A program made the position numbers and the translations under genes. Positions 48,788-58,095 of a stretch of DNA of 64,000 bases are shown piece by piece. The DNA is taken from assembly GCA_031362155.1 (NCBI GenBank), contig JANLRZ010000245.1, forward strand, positions 6,022-70,021, in the 5' to 3' direction. A model generated the notes under the pieces. The model saw only the letters and a program-made list of their open reading frames with translations. It did no database searches and was not told where the DNA came from. Every line of letters begins with the position of its first letter. The stretch's first letter is position 1. Source of the DNA: JAENVU01 sp031362155. GTDB taxonomy: Bacteria > Actinomycetota > Acidimicrobiia > IMCC26256 > JAENVU01.

Positions 48788-50313
48788 ACGGCACGCTCCC
48801 AGTAGGGGGCGCGCAGCGCGCGCCGACTGATCTTGCCCATCGCGTTGCGGCCCAGGTCGCCGACGAACTCCACCGAACGCGGGCACTTGAACGCGGAGAG
48901 GCGTTCCCGACACCACCGGATGAGTTCGTCGCCGTCGGGTTCGGTGCTCGCCACCGGGATGACCAGCGCGTGGAGTGACTCGCCCATCTCGGCATCGGGG
49001 ATTCCGATGCAGGCGATGTCGACGACTGCGGGGTGCTCGATGAGTACGTTCTCCGCTTCGGCGGGATACAGATTGACGCCGCCCGAGACGACGGTGTCGG
49101 AGAATCGGTCGGTGATGTAGACGTAGCCCTCGGCGTCCATCCGGGCCATCTCGCCGAGGGTGAAGACGCCGGGCGCGAGGTGGGCCTCGGCCGACTTCAC
49201 CGGGTCGTTGTGGTACACGACACCCCGCCCGGAGGCGTCGCGGAAGTACAGCCGACCTTCCTCACCCGGCGGAAGTTCTCGTCCGGCTTCGTCCACGATC
49301 AATGCTTCGAAGGGAGGATCCGCCTGACCTACCGATCCTGGGTGAGCCAGCCATTCGTGACTGTCGATCGAGCAGGTGGTGCCCACCTCGCTGGCGCCGT
49401 ACGCCTCGAGGAACACCGGCCCCCACCAATCGATCATCGCCCGCTTCACCTCCAGTGGGCAGCTGGCTCCGGTGTGGGCCACGTACTCCATCGACGACAC
49501 GTCGTAGCGATCCCGGACCTCGGGCGGGAGCGCCAGCAGGCGAACGAAGTGAGTCGGCACCATCACCGCGCTGCGCGTGCGATGACGATCGATCGCGGCG
49601 AGGGTCGCCTCCGCGTCGAACCGACCCAGGATGACCGACGGTGTGCCGGCCACCAGGATGCGCATCCCCGACAACGGACCGGTGTGGTACATCGGCCCGA
49701 CCACGAGGTGGGGGCCGTACTCGACGAATCGGGCGGTCTTGAGCGCCTCGAGGTGCTCGGTCATCGTGTCGCCGCCGGCGAACATCGTGGGTGGCAGGTC
49801 GGTGCCCTTGGGTCGACCGGTCGTGCCCGACGTGTACAGCAGATTCGGACGCGGTCGGACGTCCTCGGGGGGATTTTCGTCCGAGGAGCGGGCGAGCCAG
49901 TCGGCCCACGGGGTCACTCCGTCGGGCAGGTCGGCGCCCCAACCCACAACGGTCGTGACGCCCGCGATCCGCGCCGCGTCGAGCCCGCGCGGCGCGGTCT
50001 CGGGCCCGACGAAGAGTATGGCGGTCTGGGAGTCGTCGAGGATGTAGGCGGTCTCGTCCGCCGTCAGATGGAAGTTGACCGGGACGCTCGACGCCCCACC
50101 GAGCAGACCGCCCAAGTGGGCGAGCGCGGTCTCGGCTGCGTTCTCGGCGAAGACGGCGATTCGACGTTCGGGCCCGAGGTCGGTACCGAGCATTGCGTTC
50201 GCGACCCGGTTGAGGATCGAGTCGACCTCGGGCCAGCCGAGCGCGCGGTCGCCGTCGACCAGCGCCGGTTCGTCGGGTCGAATTCGGGCCAGGTCGGCGG
50301 AGAAGGTGGGCAT
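48784..50313 (-). CDS. AMP-dependent acyl-CoA synthetase/ligase
   Basis: 509 aa ANL-superfamily ligase. P-loop-like LLYTSGTTGRPKGTDLPP, AMP site EAYGASEVGTTCSID, the YVYITDRFSDTVVSGGVNLY hinge segment and the C-terminal lysine in GRNAMGKISRRAL. It activates a carboxylic acid to the acyl-CoA via acyl-AMP. The acid is probably the product of the oxidation steps encoded upstream. ATG 50313 follows the phosphatase stop by 3 bases. Confidence 0.92.
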   Translation of the reverse strand: MPTFSADLARIRPDEPALVDGDRALGWPEVDSILNRVANAMLGTDLGPERRIAVFAENAAETALAHLGGLLGGASSVPVNFHLTADETAYILDDSQTAILFVGPETAPRGLDAARIAGVTTVVGWGADLPDGVTPWADWLARSSDENPPEDVRPRPNLLYTSGTTGRPKGTDLPPTMFAGGDTMTEHLEALKTARFVEYGPHLVVGPMYHTGPLSGMRILVAGTPSVILGRFDAEATLAAIDRHRTRSAVMVPTHFVRLLALPPEVRDRYDVSSMEYVAHTGASCPLEVKRAMIDWWGPVFLEAYGASEVGTTCSIDSHEWLAHPGSVGQADPPFEALIVDEAGRELPPGEEGRLYFRDASGRGVVYHNDPVKSAEAHLAPGVFTLGEMARMDAEGYVYITDRFSDTVVSGGVNLYPAEAENVLIEHPAVVDIACIGIPDAEMGESLHALVIPVASTEPDGDELIRWCRERLSAFKCPRSVEFVGDLGRNAMGKISRRALRAPYWERAV

Positions 50314-50316
50314 CGG

Positions 50317-51021
50317 TCAGAGGGCGTTGATCGGGTCGAGTCGGTCTTGGAAGGACCGGACGTGGTCGAAGTCGTTGACCTGGACCACTCGGCGCAGATC
50401 TCCCATCGCCCGCACCGTGCTCACGGACGTGTGGTGCAACGTGCACGGGGTGTCGAGCGATGACGCCATGACGTGGGCAAGGTATCCGTTGATGACCCCA
50501 CTGTGGCAGGCCACCACGACTCGATCGCCCTCGTGGCGTTCGATGATGTCGTCGATGGCGCCGACGATGCGAGCCCGGAACTCGGTGCTCGGTTCCGCGT
50601 ACGGGTAGGCGTCCCAACGCTGGGTCCGATTTCCTTCGCGCATGATCCGGCGCAGCTCTTCCCGATCGAGCGCATCGAGCAGGCCTTTGTCTTGGGGAAG
50701 GTCGCGCCACAAGTCGATCTCGACCAACTCGGCCACCTCGCCCACGTCCAGTGCGTGCGGCGCGGCGATGGCGCGTGCCGTGCTGCGTGCTCGATCCATC
50801 GTCGAGCTGTACACGGCATCCACCCCCACCGTGGCCAGGCGGCGGGCCACGGCCTCGGCCTGGCGCCGGCCAAGCTCCGAGAGCGGAGCATTCACGGCGT
50901 CGGCCATCGCCATGTTGGTCAGCAGCTGCTGCTCGCCGTGCCGCACGAGCAGCACCTCGCACACCCCCTCCAGGTGCGCCAGGAACGAGCTGCCCAGGTC
51001 GACGGATCGAACGCGGGCCAT
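50317..51021 (-). CDS. Histidine phosphatase superfamily protein
   Basis: 234 aa. The phosphorylated His is in CEVLLVRHGEQQLLTN, with conserved ELGRRQAEAVARRLA, VYSSTMDRARSTARAI and a second His in VVACHSGVINGYLAHV. It is a broad branch (phosphoglycerate-mutase-like) including acid phosphatases; CoA- or sugar-phosphate targets are possible. Two bases separate its start from the thiolase-like stop, so it is in the middle of the catabolic unit. Its role in that pathway is unclear. Confidence 0.9.
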   Translation of the reverse strand: MARVRSVDLGSSFLAHLEGVCEVLLVRHGEQQLLTNMAMADAVNAPLSELGRRQAEAVARRLATVGVDAVYSSTMDRARSTARAIAAPHALDVGEVAELVEIDLWRDLPQDKGLLDALDREELRRIMREGNRTQRWDAYPYAEPSTEFRARIVGAIDDIIERHEGDRVVVACHSGVINGYLAHVMASSLDTPCTLHHTSVSTVRAMGDLRRVVQVNDFDHVRSFQDRLDPINAL

Positions 51022-51023
51022 CG

Positions 51024-52172
51024 TCAGCGGCTCAGAATCGTGACGCTCGAGATGCCCGGCGAACCGTAGACGTGGGTGTACGCGACGCGAGGGTTTCCGG
51101 CCACCTGACGGGCCCCGCCGGCGCCCCGGAGCTGCACCACGTTCTCGTAGACCTGCCGGAGCCCGGTGGCGCCCACCGGCTCGCCGTTGGCGAGGCAGCC
51201 ACCGTCGGTGTTCACCGGGAATCGACCGCCGATCTCGGTGTCACCGTCGCGGATCATCCGCTCCTGTTCGCCGTGCTCGCAGAAACCGTTCTCCGCCATG
51301 TGCATGATCTCCGCGCCAACCTCGGTGTCCTGGAGTTGGGCGAGGTCGATATCGTCCGGGCCGATCCCGGCCATCTCGAAAGCGGCCTTGGACGCGTCGA
51401 TGGTCGGCCCGTCGCCGCGCTCGATCGCGAGATGCGGCGCCATCACCTCGAAGGAGCCGAAGCGGCGTGAACGCACGGCGGCGGCCCGGAGGAAGATCGG
51501 CGTGTCGGTGAACTCGCGAGCGCGATCACCCCGGCACAGGATCAAGGCCACGCCGCCTTCGGCCGGCGAGCAGAACATGTACTGGGTCAGCGGCCACGCC
51601 ACCATCGGCGACGCCTGGATCTCGTCGGTCGAGAGTTCCTTCTGGCGCCACGCCATCGGGTTTGCCGCGCCGTTGCGACTCGCCTTGTTCGCGACCCGCG
51701 CCAACGTGTCGGTGCTGATGTCGTAATCGTGCAGGTACCGGTTGATCTTCATGCCGAAGAACTGAGTCGTCAATGCGAGGCCGGACTCCCCGTACCACTC
51801 CTCGAGGCCGTTCTCCTTCAGATCGACTCGGAACGCGCCCCGCTCGTGCTTGTCGAAACCGACGGCCATGCCGACGTCGAACATCCCGGCGCGGATCGAG
51901 TTGTAGGCCGAGAACAACGCGGAACCACCCGTCGCGCAGCCGTTGGAGACATTGATGAACTGCAGTCCGGTCAATCCGAGCTTGGACACCATCACGTCGG
52001 CGGCGCCGGCGGCTTGGCTCCCGCCGAACGCAAACTCGACGTCGCTCCATTGGAGCCCGGCGTCGACGAGCGCCCGCCGCACGGCCACCACGCCTTGATC
52101 GATCCCCTCGACCCCCGGGTGTCGCCCGAACGGATGCATGCCGATGCCGATGATCGCGACGTCGTCGCTCAT
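51024..52172 (-). CDS. Thiolase-superfamily (SCP2/Ltp-like) protein, possible aldolase
   Basis: 382 aa. The thiolase N-terminal half has the nucleophile region VSNGCATGGSALFSAYNS (Cys present). In the C-terminal half the usual GHP of the catalytic His block reads GCLANGEPVGATGLRQVYE, with Glu for His, and the end is THVYGSPGISSV. The loss of that His and the pairing with a DUF35 protein recall the Ltp2-ChsH2 retro-aldolases of steroid side-chain degradation, so carbon-carbon cleavage rather than thiolysis is plausible. It overlaps the DUF35 gene by 4 bases (ATGA). Confidence 0.87.
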   Translation of the reverse strand: MSDDVAIIGIGMHPFGRHPGVEGIDQGVVAVRRALVDAGLQWSDVEFAFGGSQAAGAADVMVSKLGLTGLQFINVSNGCATGGSALFSAYNSIRAGMFDVGMAVGFDKHERGAFRVDLKENGLEEWYGESGLALTTQFFGMKINRYLHDYDISTDTLARVANKASRNGAANPMAWRQKELSTDEIQASPMVAWPLTQYMFCSPAEGGVALILCRGDRAREFTDTPIFLRAAAVRSRRFGSFEVMAPHLAIERGDGPTIDASKAAFEMAGIGPDDIDLAQLQDTEVGAEIMHMAENGFCEHGEQERMIRDGDTEIGGRFPVNTDGGCLANGEPVGATGLRQVYENVVQLRGAGGARQVAGNPRVAYTHVYGSPGISSVTILSR

Positions 52173-52648
52173 GAGGTCGTCACTTCCGTCGGGGTGGCGG
52201 CACCGCCGGTCGTTGTTTCCGAACGGACCGGTCCGAACGCGAAGGTGACGACTTGGTTCCCGTTGTCATCGATGAAGAGCGGTTCGATGACCAGTTCGAG
52301 CTCCATACCGATTTCGAGCTCATCAGCATCGGCGATGGTCAGGCGGGTCTCCACCAACAGCTTGCCGTCGAGGTCGACATACCCCACGCCGAATGGCTGG
52401 AAGGTCGCAGGATCTGCGTCGCCCGCGTACGGCGGTGCCTTGGGCGGGAAGGCCTGCACCGTCCAGGTCCAGAGCGTGCCGCGCCGCGCCAGCTCAACGG
52501 TTTCGGTCTCGGCGCCAGAACACTTCGGGCAACCCTCCTGAGCGGGAAAGGTGTGATTGCCACACGCGGTGCACCGACCGCCGAGCAGCGCCGGGTGATC
52601 GCTCGGCCAGGTGAACAGACCGTTGGCAACGGGCAGGACGGACGTCAT
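52169..52648 (-). CDS. DUF35 OB-fold zinc-ribbon protein (thiolase partner)
   Basis: 159 aa. N-terminal rubredoxin-like zinc ribbon GGRCTACGNHTFPAQEGCPK followed by CSG (CxxC...CxxC), then an OB-fold: RGTLWTWTVQAFPPKAPPYA, GVGYVDLDGKLLVETRLT and MELELVIEPLFIDDNGN. DUF35 proteins bind acyl-CoA and form complexes with thiolase-like enzymes or HMG-CoA synthases. Both ends overlap neighbours by 4 bases (ADH stop downstream, thiolase-like start), a strong sign of a heteromeric complex with the thiolase-like protein. Confidence 0.92.
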   Translation of the reverse strand: MTSVLPVANGLFTWPSDHPALLGGRCTACGNHTFPAQEGCPKCSGAETETVELARRGTLWTWTVQAFPPKAPPYAGDADPATFQPFGVGYVDLDGKLLVETRLTIADADELEIGMELELVIEPLFIDDNGNQVVTFAFGPVRSETTTGGAATPTEVTTS

Positions 52649-53703
52649 GGGTTGGGACTCCAGTTGGGGTTGACGAGCACCTTGAGCTGGCCGTTTCCAG
52701 CCGTCGTGAGTTGCTCGAAGACTTCGGGGAGGGCATCGAGGCGAGTCGTGGACGTGTGCAAGGCCTCGACGCGCACGTGACCGTCGACCAGGAACTGCAT
52801 GGCCGCCTCGACGTTGCGGCGTACGTACCCCATTGTCGTGGTCACCGTGATCTCCTTGCGGAGCCAGTCTGCGGGTTCGAACATCGCCGGACCTTGGGCC
52901 AGCCCGACGATGCAGACCCTGCCACCGCGCCGTGTGAGCCCGACGCTGTCGGCGAGCGCATCGCCGCCCCCGACGCAGTCGAACACGACATCCACCCCAA
53001 GGCCGGCGGTGTGCTCGTCGACGACGTCGCGGGCCGAAGCGGGCGCCCCCGCGACGAACGCGACCGGGCCGACGGCACCGAGGTGAACGGCCAACGCCCG
53101 TCGTTCGTCATCGGGTTCGATCACGATGACCTGCGCGGCACCCATGGCGGCGGCACATTGCGCGGTCGTGAGCCCGACGGGTCCTGCGCCGAGCACCGCG
53201 ACGGTGTCGCCCGCGATCAGGCCGCTCCGCTCGACCGCGTGCAGGCAGACCGACACCGGCTCGACCTGGGCGAGGGTCTCGTCGTCGAGGCCGGGATGGG
53301 CCGCGACGACTCGGCCGACCGGGACTGAGATGCGGGGAGCGAAGCCCCCATGGGCCGGCGCGGCCGGGTCGCGGCCGTGGAGCATGTCCACCACCGTGCG
53401 GCAGTGATCGGCGCGTCCGGCCCGACATTCGCCACACTCCCCGCACGGTGCAGGCAGACCGACCACGACGCGGTCACCCTCGCTGACCTGGTCCACTCCC
53501 GCGCCGATGCTCGCGATGGTCCCGGTCCACTCATGGCCACACAACGCGGGACGGTAGGGGCGCCCGGAGGAATATGCGCCGAGGTCGGTCCCGCAGATGC
53601 CACAGAACGCGATCTCCACGACCACTCCGCCGGCGCCGGGCACGGGTTCGGCGAACTCACGGAGTTCGAGTCGGCGTGCGCCAGTGATCACTGCTGCCAG
53701 CAC
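52645..53703 (-). CDS. Zinc-dependent alcohol dehydrogenase family protein
   Basis: 352 aa medium-chain dehydrogenase. Catalytic zinc Cys and His in AFCGICGTDLGAYSS and ALCGHEWTGTIASIGAG; structural zinc set CGECGECRAGRADHC; NAD-binding VAVLGAGPVGLTTAQCAAAM with acidic EPDD next, favouring NAD. It resembles butanediol/threonine-dehydrogenase-like members. GTG 53703 is chosen because GAGGAGG lies 5 bases upstream. It follows the molybdopterin enzyme by 34 bases in the same unit. Confidence 0.9.
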   Translation of the reverse strand: MLAAVITGARRLELREFAEPVPGAGGVVVEIAFCGICGTDLGAYSSGRPYRPALCGHEWTGTIASIGAGVDQVSEGDRVVVGLPAPCGECGECRAGRADHCRTVVDMLHGRDPAAPAHGGFAPRISVPVGRVVAAHPGLDDETLAQVEPVSVCLHAVERSGLIAGDTVAVLGAGPVGLTTAQCAAAMGAAQVIVIEPDDERRALAVHLGAVGPVAFVAGAPASARDVVDEHTAGLGVDVVFDCVGGGDALADSVGLTRRGGRVCIVGLAQGPAMFEPADWLRKEITVTTTMGYVRRNVEAAMQFLVDGHVRVEALHTSTTRLDALPEVFEQLTTAGNGQLKVLVNPNWSPNP

Positions 53704-53737
53704 CGTGGCCTCCTCACCGTGACTGTGGAGTCCGGCA

Positions 53738-55900
53738 TCAATCGACTCCGACCGCGCTGACTCGTACCGGGATCGCGCTCTGTACGGCCATGCCCGTGAT
53801 CGGATCGAAGCCGGCGGTCGCCGAGACCAGCCGGTTCGTGGGCATGCCTCGACCGCGAACGACGGCCTCGCCCTGACCGGCATCGGAGCCGCCACCCCAT
53901 GCGTGCGACATCGAGACCACCCCACGTTTGACGTCGTTCGCGCGCGCGGCCACGCCGGTGACGGACCCGTGGGGGGATTCGATGAGCACCAGCTCGCCGT
54001 GGTCGACGCCGAGCTCGGCGAGGTCATCGGGATGGAGATACGCGGGGTTGGTCGTGCCGAGGCGGGCAAGGCCCGGCAGTTCGGGACCGAGTGAGTTCAC
54101 GACGTGGCGCATCCTTCGGCTGATCAGTCGGAACGGGAACTCCGCCGGATCGCGCCCGTCGAGTACTGCCTCGACGCACGATTGGGTCGCAACCTCAGCC
54201 ATCTCGGTGATGACGTCGGCGGGTGCCAGCGCGAACCGCGCGGTATCGGATGCCTCGGCGGCCACGACCGCGATCCGACGGTCAGGATGGATGACCCCAC
54301 GATTCGCCCGGATTTCGTCCATCGGCATACGTGACCGCGCGTAGACGAGATCCAGAATGAGGTCGTCGTCGACGAGTTCGGCGACCGCGCCGCCCTCGAT
54401 CGGTATGGGGCCTCCGGGCAGATCGATGGTGGTGCCGCCGCGCGCGGCGAGGCCGGCGAAGACCTCCCACTCGGACAGGAGATCGTCGTCGGTAGTGATC
54501 GTGGCCGGCGTGTAGTTGCTGTACGGCGCGGCGATCCGACCATCCATGATGTGGGGGACATCGGCGCGCTCCAGCTCGAGGCGCGGTGCGATCACGTAGT
54601 GGGCGAGCGCGGCGGTGGGCGTCATCCGGGCGTCGATCACCACGAGCAGTTCGAGTGATCGCAGCGCGGCCTCGGTCCGGTATTGGTCAGGGAAGGCCAC
54701 GACCGGATTTCCCCCGGCCACGATGAGCGCGCGCACCTGGCCCTCACCGGGTTCGAGGATCTCCTCGGCCAGCCGGTTCGTGAGCATCTCCCCCGGCATG
54801 CCTGAGAGACCGCCCATGCGGTGTGGCGCTCCCGGAGTCGGATGCGACGGCGGGACGACGCGGGCCCGCCGGGTGTTGCCCGGAGTCAGGAAGGCCCCAC
54901 TCTCGATGAACTCGCCGGCCCGCCGCACCCGCCCGCACAGCACGTTGAGCGCGAGGGTCAAGTGTTCGGTCAGCATGGAGTGCGGTGCCATGTTCGGCCC
55001 GGTCCCGGTGCCGGCCGCGCCACGGGGACCCGCCGCGAACAACTCGGCCGCCGCGACCACGTCGGCTGCCTCGACCCGGCATTGGTCGGCGACCCGGGCC
55101 AGGTCGTAGGGCTCGACCGCCGCGGCGAGGGCATCGATCCCGTCGACCCAGCGCGCGCAGAAGTCGTGGTCGTACCGACCCTCACGGAGGAGGTGGCGGA
55201 TCATGCCGGCGAGGAGGGTCGGATCCTCTCCGGGTTGGACCTGGAGCCACACGTCGGCCGCCGCGGCCAACTCGGTTCGGCGCGGGTCGATCACGATCAG
55301 GCGCAGACCCCGCTCTCGGGCCTCGCGCAAGCGCACGAAGGGGTTCGTGCCTTGCAAACCTCCGGCCGGCGCGTAGCTCGACACCAGCGGGTTGTAGCCG
55401 ACCGCCAACGAAACGTCGGCGTCGGTGAAGTTGTCCCACCCGGCTTCCCACGTGCCCATTCGCAACCCCGCGGCCCGGTGCGCCGGCTGGTCGATCGTGA
55501 CCGAGGTGTAGAACGACGGTGAGCCGAACCCGGCGTGCCACGCGGTGGCAACGGCGACGGCGGTGGAGTTCTGGAATGCGCCGGTGCCGACATAGGTCGC
55601 GACGGCGCGCGGACCGTGGCGCGCGACGATTCCGTCGAGGCGCGCCGCGATTTCATCGAGCGCGGCGCCCGACTCGATGACCTCGAAGCCATGCGCCCCG
55701 CGCCGTCGCGCCGAACGCAGCCGGTCGGGGTGGTGATGCTGGTCCGCGAGTTGTCGACCCTTGATGCAGGTGTACCCACCGAAGAGCGGATCGCTCCGGG
55801 CCGCGCGGACTCCGATGACCCGGGTTCCGGCCTCGACTTCGACCTCGACCGGGCACGCGGCATGACAGACCCGGCAGAAGGTCGTGAGCGTCTCGGACAC
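53738..55900 (-). CDS. Molybdopterin-dependent oxidoreductase (formate dehydrogenase/DMSO reductase family)
   Basis: 720 aa. N-terminal [4Fe-4S] motif C-x2-C-x3-C at residues 9-16 (TFCRVCHAACPVEV) with the fourth Cys at 45 (YTCIKGR), then the MGD-binding domains (GTGAFQNSTAVAVATAWHAG; FTDADVSLAVGYNPLVSSY; RALIVAGGNPVVAFPDQYRT) and a C-terminal dinucleotide domain (NPAYLHPDDLAELGVDHGEL). No Sec or clear Cys is seen at the usual Mo-ligand site, so a Ser/Asp-ligated or hydroxylase-type enzyme is likely. No Tat signal is visible. GTG 55900 is chosen because TAGTTT ends 7 bases upstream, mirror-symmetric to the divergent SDR start; GTG 55906 is an alternative. Confidence 0.9.
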   Translation of the reverse strand: MSETLTTFCRVCHAACPVEVEVEAGTRVIGVRAARSDPLFGGYTCIKGRQLADQHHHPDRLRSARRRGAHGFEVIESGAALDEIAARLDGIVARHGPRAVATYVGTGAFQNSTAVAVATAWHAGFGSPSFYTSVTIDQPAHRAAGLRMGTWEAGWDNFTDADVSLAVGYNPLVSSYAPAGGLQGTNPFVRLREARERGLRLIVIDPRRTELAAAADVWLQVQPGEDPTLLAGMIRHLLREGRYDHDFCARWVDGIDALAAAVEPYDLARVADQCRVEAADVVAAAELFAAGPRGAAGTGTGPNMAPHSMLTEHLTLALNVLCGRVRRAGEFIESGAFLTPGNTRRARVVPPSHPTPGAPHRMGGLSGMPGEMLTNRLAEEILEPGEGQVRALIVAGGNPVVAFPDQYRTEAALRSLELLVVIDARMTPTAALAHYVIAPRLELERADVPHIMDGRIAAPYSNYTPATITTDDDLLSEWEVFAGLAARGGTTIDLPGGPIPIEGGAVAELVDDDLILDLVYARSRMPMDEIRANRGVIHPDRRIAVVAAEASDTARFALAPADVITEMAEVATQSCVEAVLDGRDPAEFPFRLISRRMRHVVNSLGPELPGLARLGTTNPAYLHPDDLAELGVDHGELVLIESPHGSVTGVAARANDVKRGVVSMSHAWGGGSDAGQGEAVVRGRGMPTNRLVSATAGFDPITGMAVQSAIPVRVSAVGVD

Positions 55901-55907
55901 GTGCACA

Positions 55908-55929
55908 AAACTAATCGCTGAGTTAGTTT
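55908..55929. promoter_or_regulatory. Symmetric bidirectional leaderless promoter with TetR-type operator
   Basis: The core ACTAATCGCTGAGTTAGT (55910-55927) has matching ACTAA/TTAGT arms. Each strand carries TAGTTT (minus 55908-55913, plus 55924-55929) exactly 7 bases from a start codon: GTG 55900 and ATG 55937. The centre of the arms (55918.5) is the midpoint of the two starts. One repressor dimer would shut both units. Confidence 0.8.
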
Positions 55930-55936
55930 CTTGCCG

Positions 55937-56731
55937 ATGAGTCTCCGCGATGGGTTCGACATGACCGACCGGGTGGCGGTGGTCACCGGTTCGGGCCAAG
56001 GAATCGGGCGCGCGATCGCCTGGGGTCTCGCCGATTTCGGCTGTGATGTGGTGGTCAATGCCCGCCGGATCGAAGACCTGGAAGTGACCGCGGCGGGCGT
56101 TCGGGAGCGCGGCCGAGCCGCCCTGATCGTCGCCGGCGACATCCGTGATCTGTCGGCGACCATCGCCGAACGAGCAGTCGCGGAGTTCGGACGGCTCGAC
56201 GTGTGGGTCAACAACGTCGGCGGATCGGACGACAAACAGACCCGTTCGCTCCTCGACACGCCGGACGACGTCTTCCGTGCTCAACTCGAACTGAACCTCA
56301 CGAGCGCGTTCCAAGGGTGTAAAGCCGCGGCGTCGCACATGGGTCCGGGTGGCTCGATCGTCAACATCTCGTCGGGCGCCGGTACCCGCGGCTCACCGAT
56401 GACCGGGCCGTATGCGGCGGCCAAGGCCGGGATGAACAACCTGAGTCAGACTCTCGCGCTCGAGTTGGCACCTGACATCCGAGTCAACACCGTTGCGCCC
56501 GGGCCGGTCGTCACCGAGGCCTTTCTCGAAACGCTGACTGCCGACGAGGAGCAGCTCGCGGCGATCGCCGCCTCGGTGCCACTCGGACGGACGGGCACCC
56601 CCGACGACATCGCGGGTGCCGTGGTCTACCTGGCGTCGGACGCTGCGTCGTGGGTGACGGGACAACTGATCCTCGTCGCCGGCGGACGCACGCACCGCGC
56701 CGTCGCGTACGGCCGGCGGGCGGACCAGTGA
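55937..56731 (+). CDS. SDR-family oxidoreductase
   Basis: 264 aa. VAVVTGSGQGIGRAIAWGLA, NNVGGSDDKQTRS, catalytic Ser in IVNISSGAGTRGS and YAAAKAGMNNLSQTLALELA; C-terminal LILVAGGRTHRA. ATG 55937 is chosen over an upstream TTG because TAGTTT ends 7 bases before it and the operator is symmetric about this start. It overlaps the Rieske oxygenase start by 4 bases (GTGA), so the two probably act in succession, for example hydroxylation and dehydrogenation. Confidence 0.9.
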   Translation: MSLRDGFDMTDRVAVVTGSGQGIGRAIAWGLADFGCDVVVNARRIEDLEVTAAGVRERGRAALIVAGDIRDLSATIAERAVAEFGRLDVWVNNVGGSDDKQTRSLLDTPDDVFRAQLELNLTSAFQGCKAAASHMGPGGSIVNISSGAGTRGSPMTGPYAAAKAGMNNLSQTLALELAPDIRVNTVAPGPVVTEAFLETLTADEEQLAAIAASVPLGRTGTPDDIAGAVVYLASDAASWVTGQLILVAGGRTHRAVAYGRRADQ

Positions 56732-58095
56732 ACGGCGACGCGCGCTCACCCGGGATCACCTACCAGCAGCTGCTCGACACCGACACCCATCCTGTCCCCG
56801 ACGTCTTGCGGCTCATGTCGCCGCGGTACCTCGGCCGCGACGACCTCCCCGTTGCGAACTACATCTCGCGTGACCGTCATGAACTGGAGGCGGAACGGCT
56901 CTGGCCGCGGGTCTGGCAGTTCGCCTGCCGGGAGAACGACATCCCCGAGGTGGGCGATCACATCGTCTACGAGATCGTGCGTGACTCGTTCGTCGTCATG
57001 CGGACGTCGCCCACCGAGATCAAGGCCTTCCCGAATGCCTGCCTGCATCGCGGTCGGCGCCTCAAGGATCATGCCGGGCGATGCAGTGAGATCCGGTGCC
57101 CGTTTCACGGCTTCACCTGGGCGCTCGACGGTGGGCTCCGCCGCGTACCGGCGGACTGGGACTTCCCGCATGTCGTCGAGGCGGAGTGGTCGCTTCCCGA
57201 GTGTCGGGTGGGAACCTGGGCCGGCTTCGTGATGATCAATCCCGATCCCGATGCGATGCCGCTCGAGGAATTCCTCGGGGAGATCGTCGGGCAGTTCGCG
57301 ACCTGGGACTTGGCCGAGCGCTACACCGGTGCCCACGTCGCCAAGGTGATTCATGCGAACTGGAAGATTGCCCAGGAGGCCTTCTGTGAGGCCTTGCACG
57401 TGGGGGCCACCCATCCGCAGATCCTTCCCTACCTGGGCGACACCAACAGCCAGGTCGACATCTGGGACAACTTCGCACGCGTGATCACTGCCGGCGGCAC
57501 CCCCAGCCCCCGGCTCGACTGGACACCCACCCAGGACCAGATGATGCGCGCGATGACCGACACGCGTGTCGACGATCCCTCGCCGCTGCCGGTGTCGGAG
57601 GGCGAGTCGATGCGCGCCGTCGGGGCCGAAGCGAGCCGAGATCGATGGCGGCCCTTTGCCGGGGAACGGGTCGAGTTGATGTCGGACGCGGAGTTGATGG
57701 ACAGCATCGACTACACGGTGTTCCCGAACTTTCATCCGTGGGGAGCCTTCAATCGGATCGTCTACCGATTCCGGCCCAACGGCGACGACCACCGCAGTTC
57801 GATCATGGAGTGTCTGTTCCTCGCCCCGTTCCGCGGGGACCGGCCGCCGAATGCGCCGGTTCATTTCCTGACTGAGGACGAACAGTTCACCGACGCGCCG
57901 GAACTCGGCATGCTCGGCAAGGTCTTCAACCAGGATCTGTTCAACATGGCGCGGGTCCAGCAGGGTCTCGAGACGACCCGGAAACCCGGTGTGACGCTCG
58001 GGAACTACCAAGAGTCGAAGATCCGCTGGCTGCACCAGCGGCTCGACACGTTCATGGGCAGCGGCGACATCACCGGAACCGAGCCAGGGTCGTGA
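56728..58095 (+). CDS. Aromatic ring-hydroxylating (Rieske non-heme iron) oxygenase alpha subunit
   Basis: 455 aa. Rieske centre Cys105-x-His107 (NACLHRGRRL) and Cys124-x2-His127 (IRCPFHGFTW). The catalytic domain has NWKIAQEAFCEALHVGATHP, whose two His residues fit the mononuclear iron site, and VFPNFHPWGAFNRIVYRFRP. It would insert oxygen into an aromatic ring or perform demethylation with electrons from a separate reductase, which is not encoded beside it. GTG 56728 is coupled to the SDR stop. The sequence extends past the catalytic domain to a Gln/Arg-rich C-terminus (KIRWLHQRLDTFMG). Confidence 0.9.
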   Translation: MNGDARSPGITYQQLLDTDTHPVPDVLRLMSPRYLGRDDLPVANYISRDRHELEAERLWPRVWQFACRENDIPEVGDHIVYEIVRDSFVVMRTSPTEIKAFPNACLHRGRRLKDHAGRCSEIRCPFHGFTWALDGGLRRVPADWDFPHVVEAEWSLPECRVGTWAGFVMINPDPDAMPLEEFLGEIVGQFATWDLAERYTGAHVAKVIHANWKIAQEAFCEALHVGATHPQILPYLGDTNSQVDIWDNFARVITAGGTPSPRLDWTPTQDQMMRAMTDTRVDDPSPLPVSEGESMRAVGAEASRDRWRPFAGERVELMSDAELMDSIDYTVFPNFHPWGAFNRIVYRFRPNGDDHRSSIMECLFLAPFRGDRPPNAPVHFLTEDEQFTDAPELGMLGKVFNQDLFNMARVQQGLETTRKPGVTLGNYQESKIRWLHQRLDTFMGSGDITGTEPGS

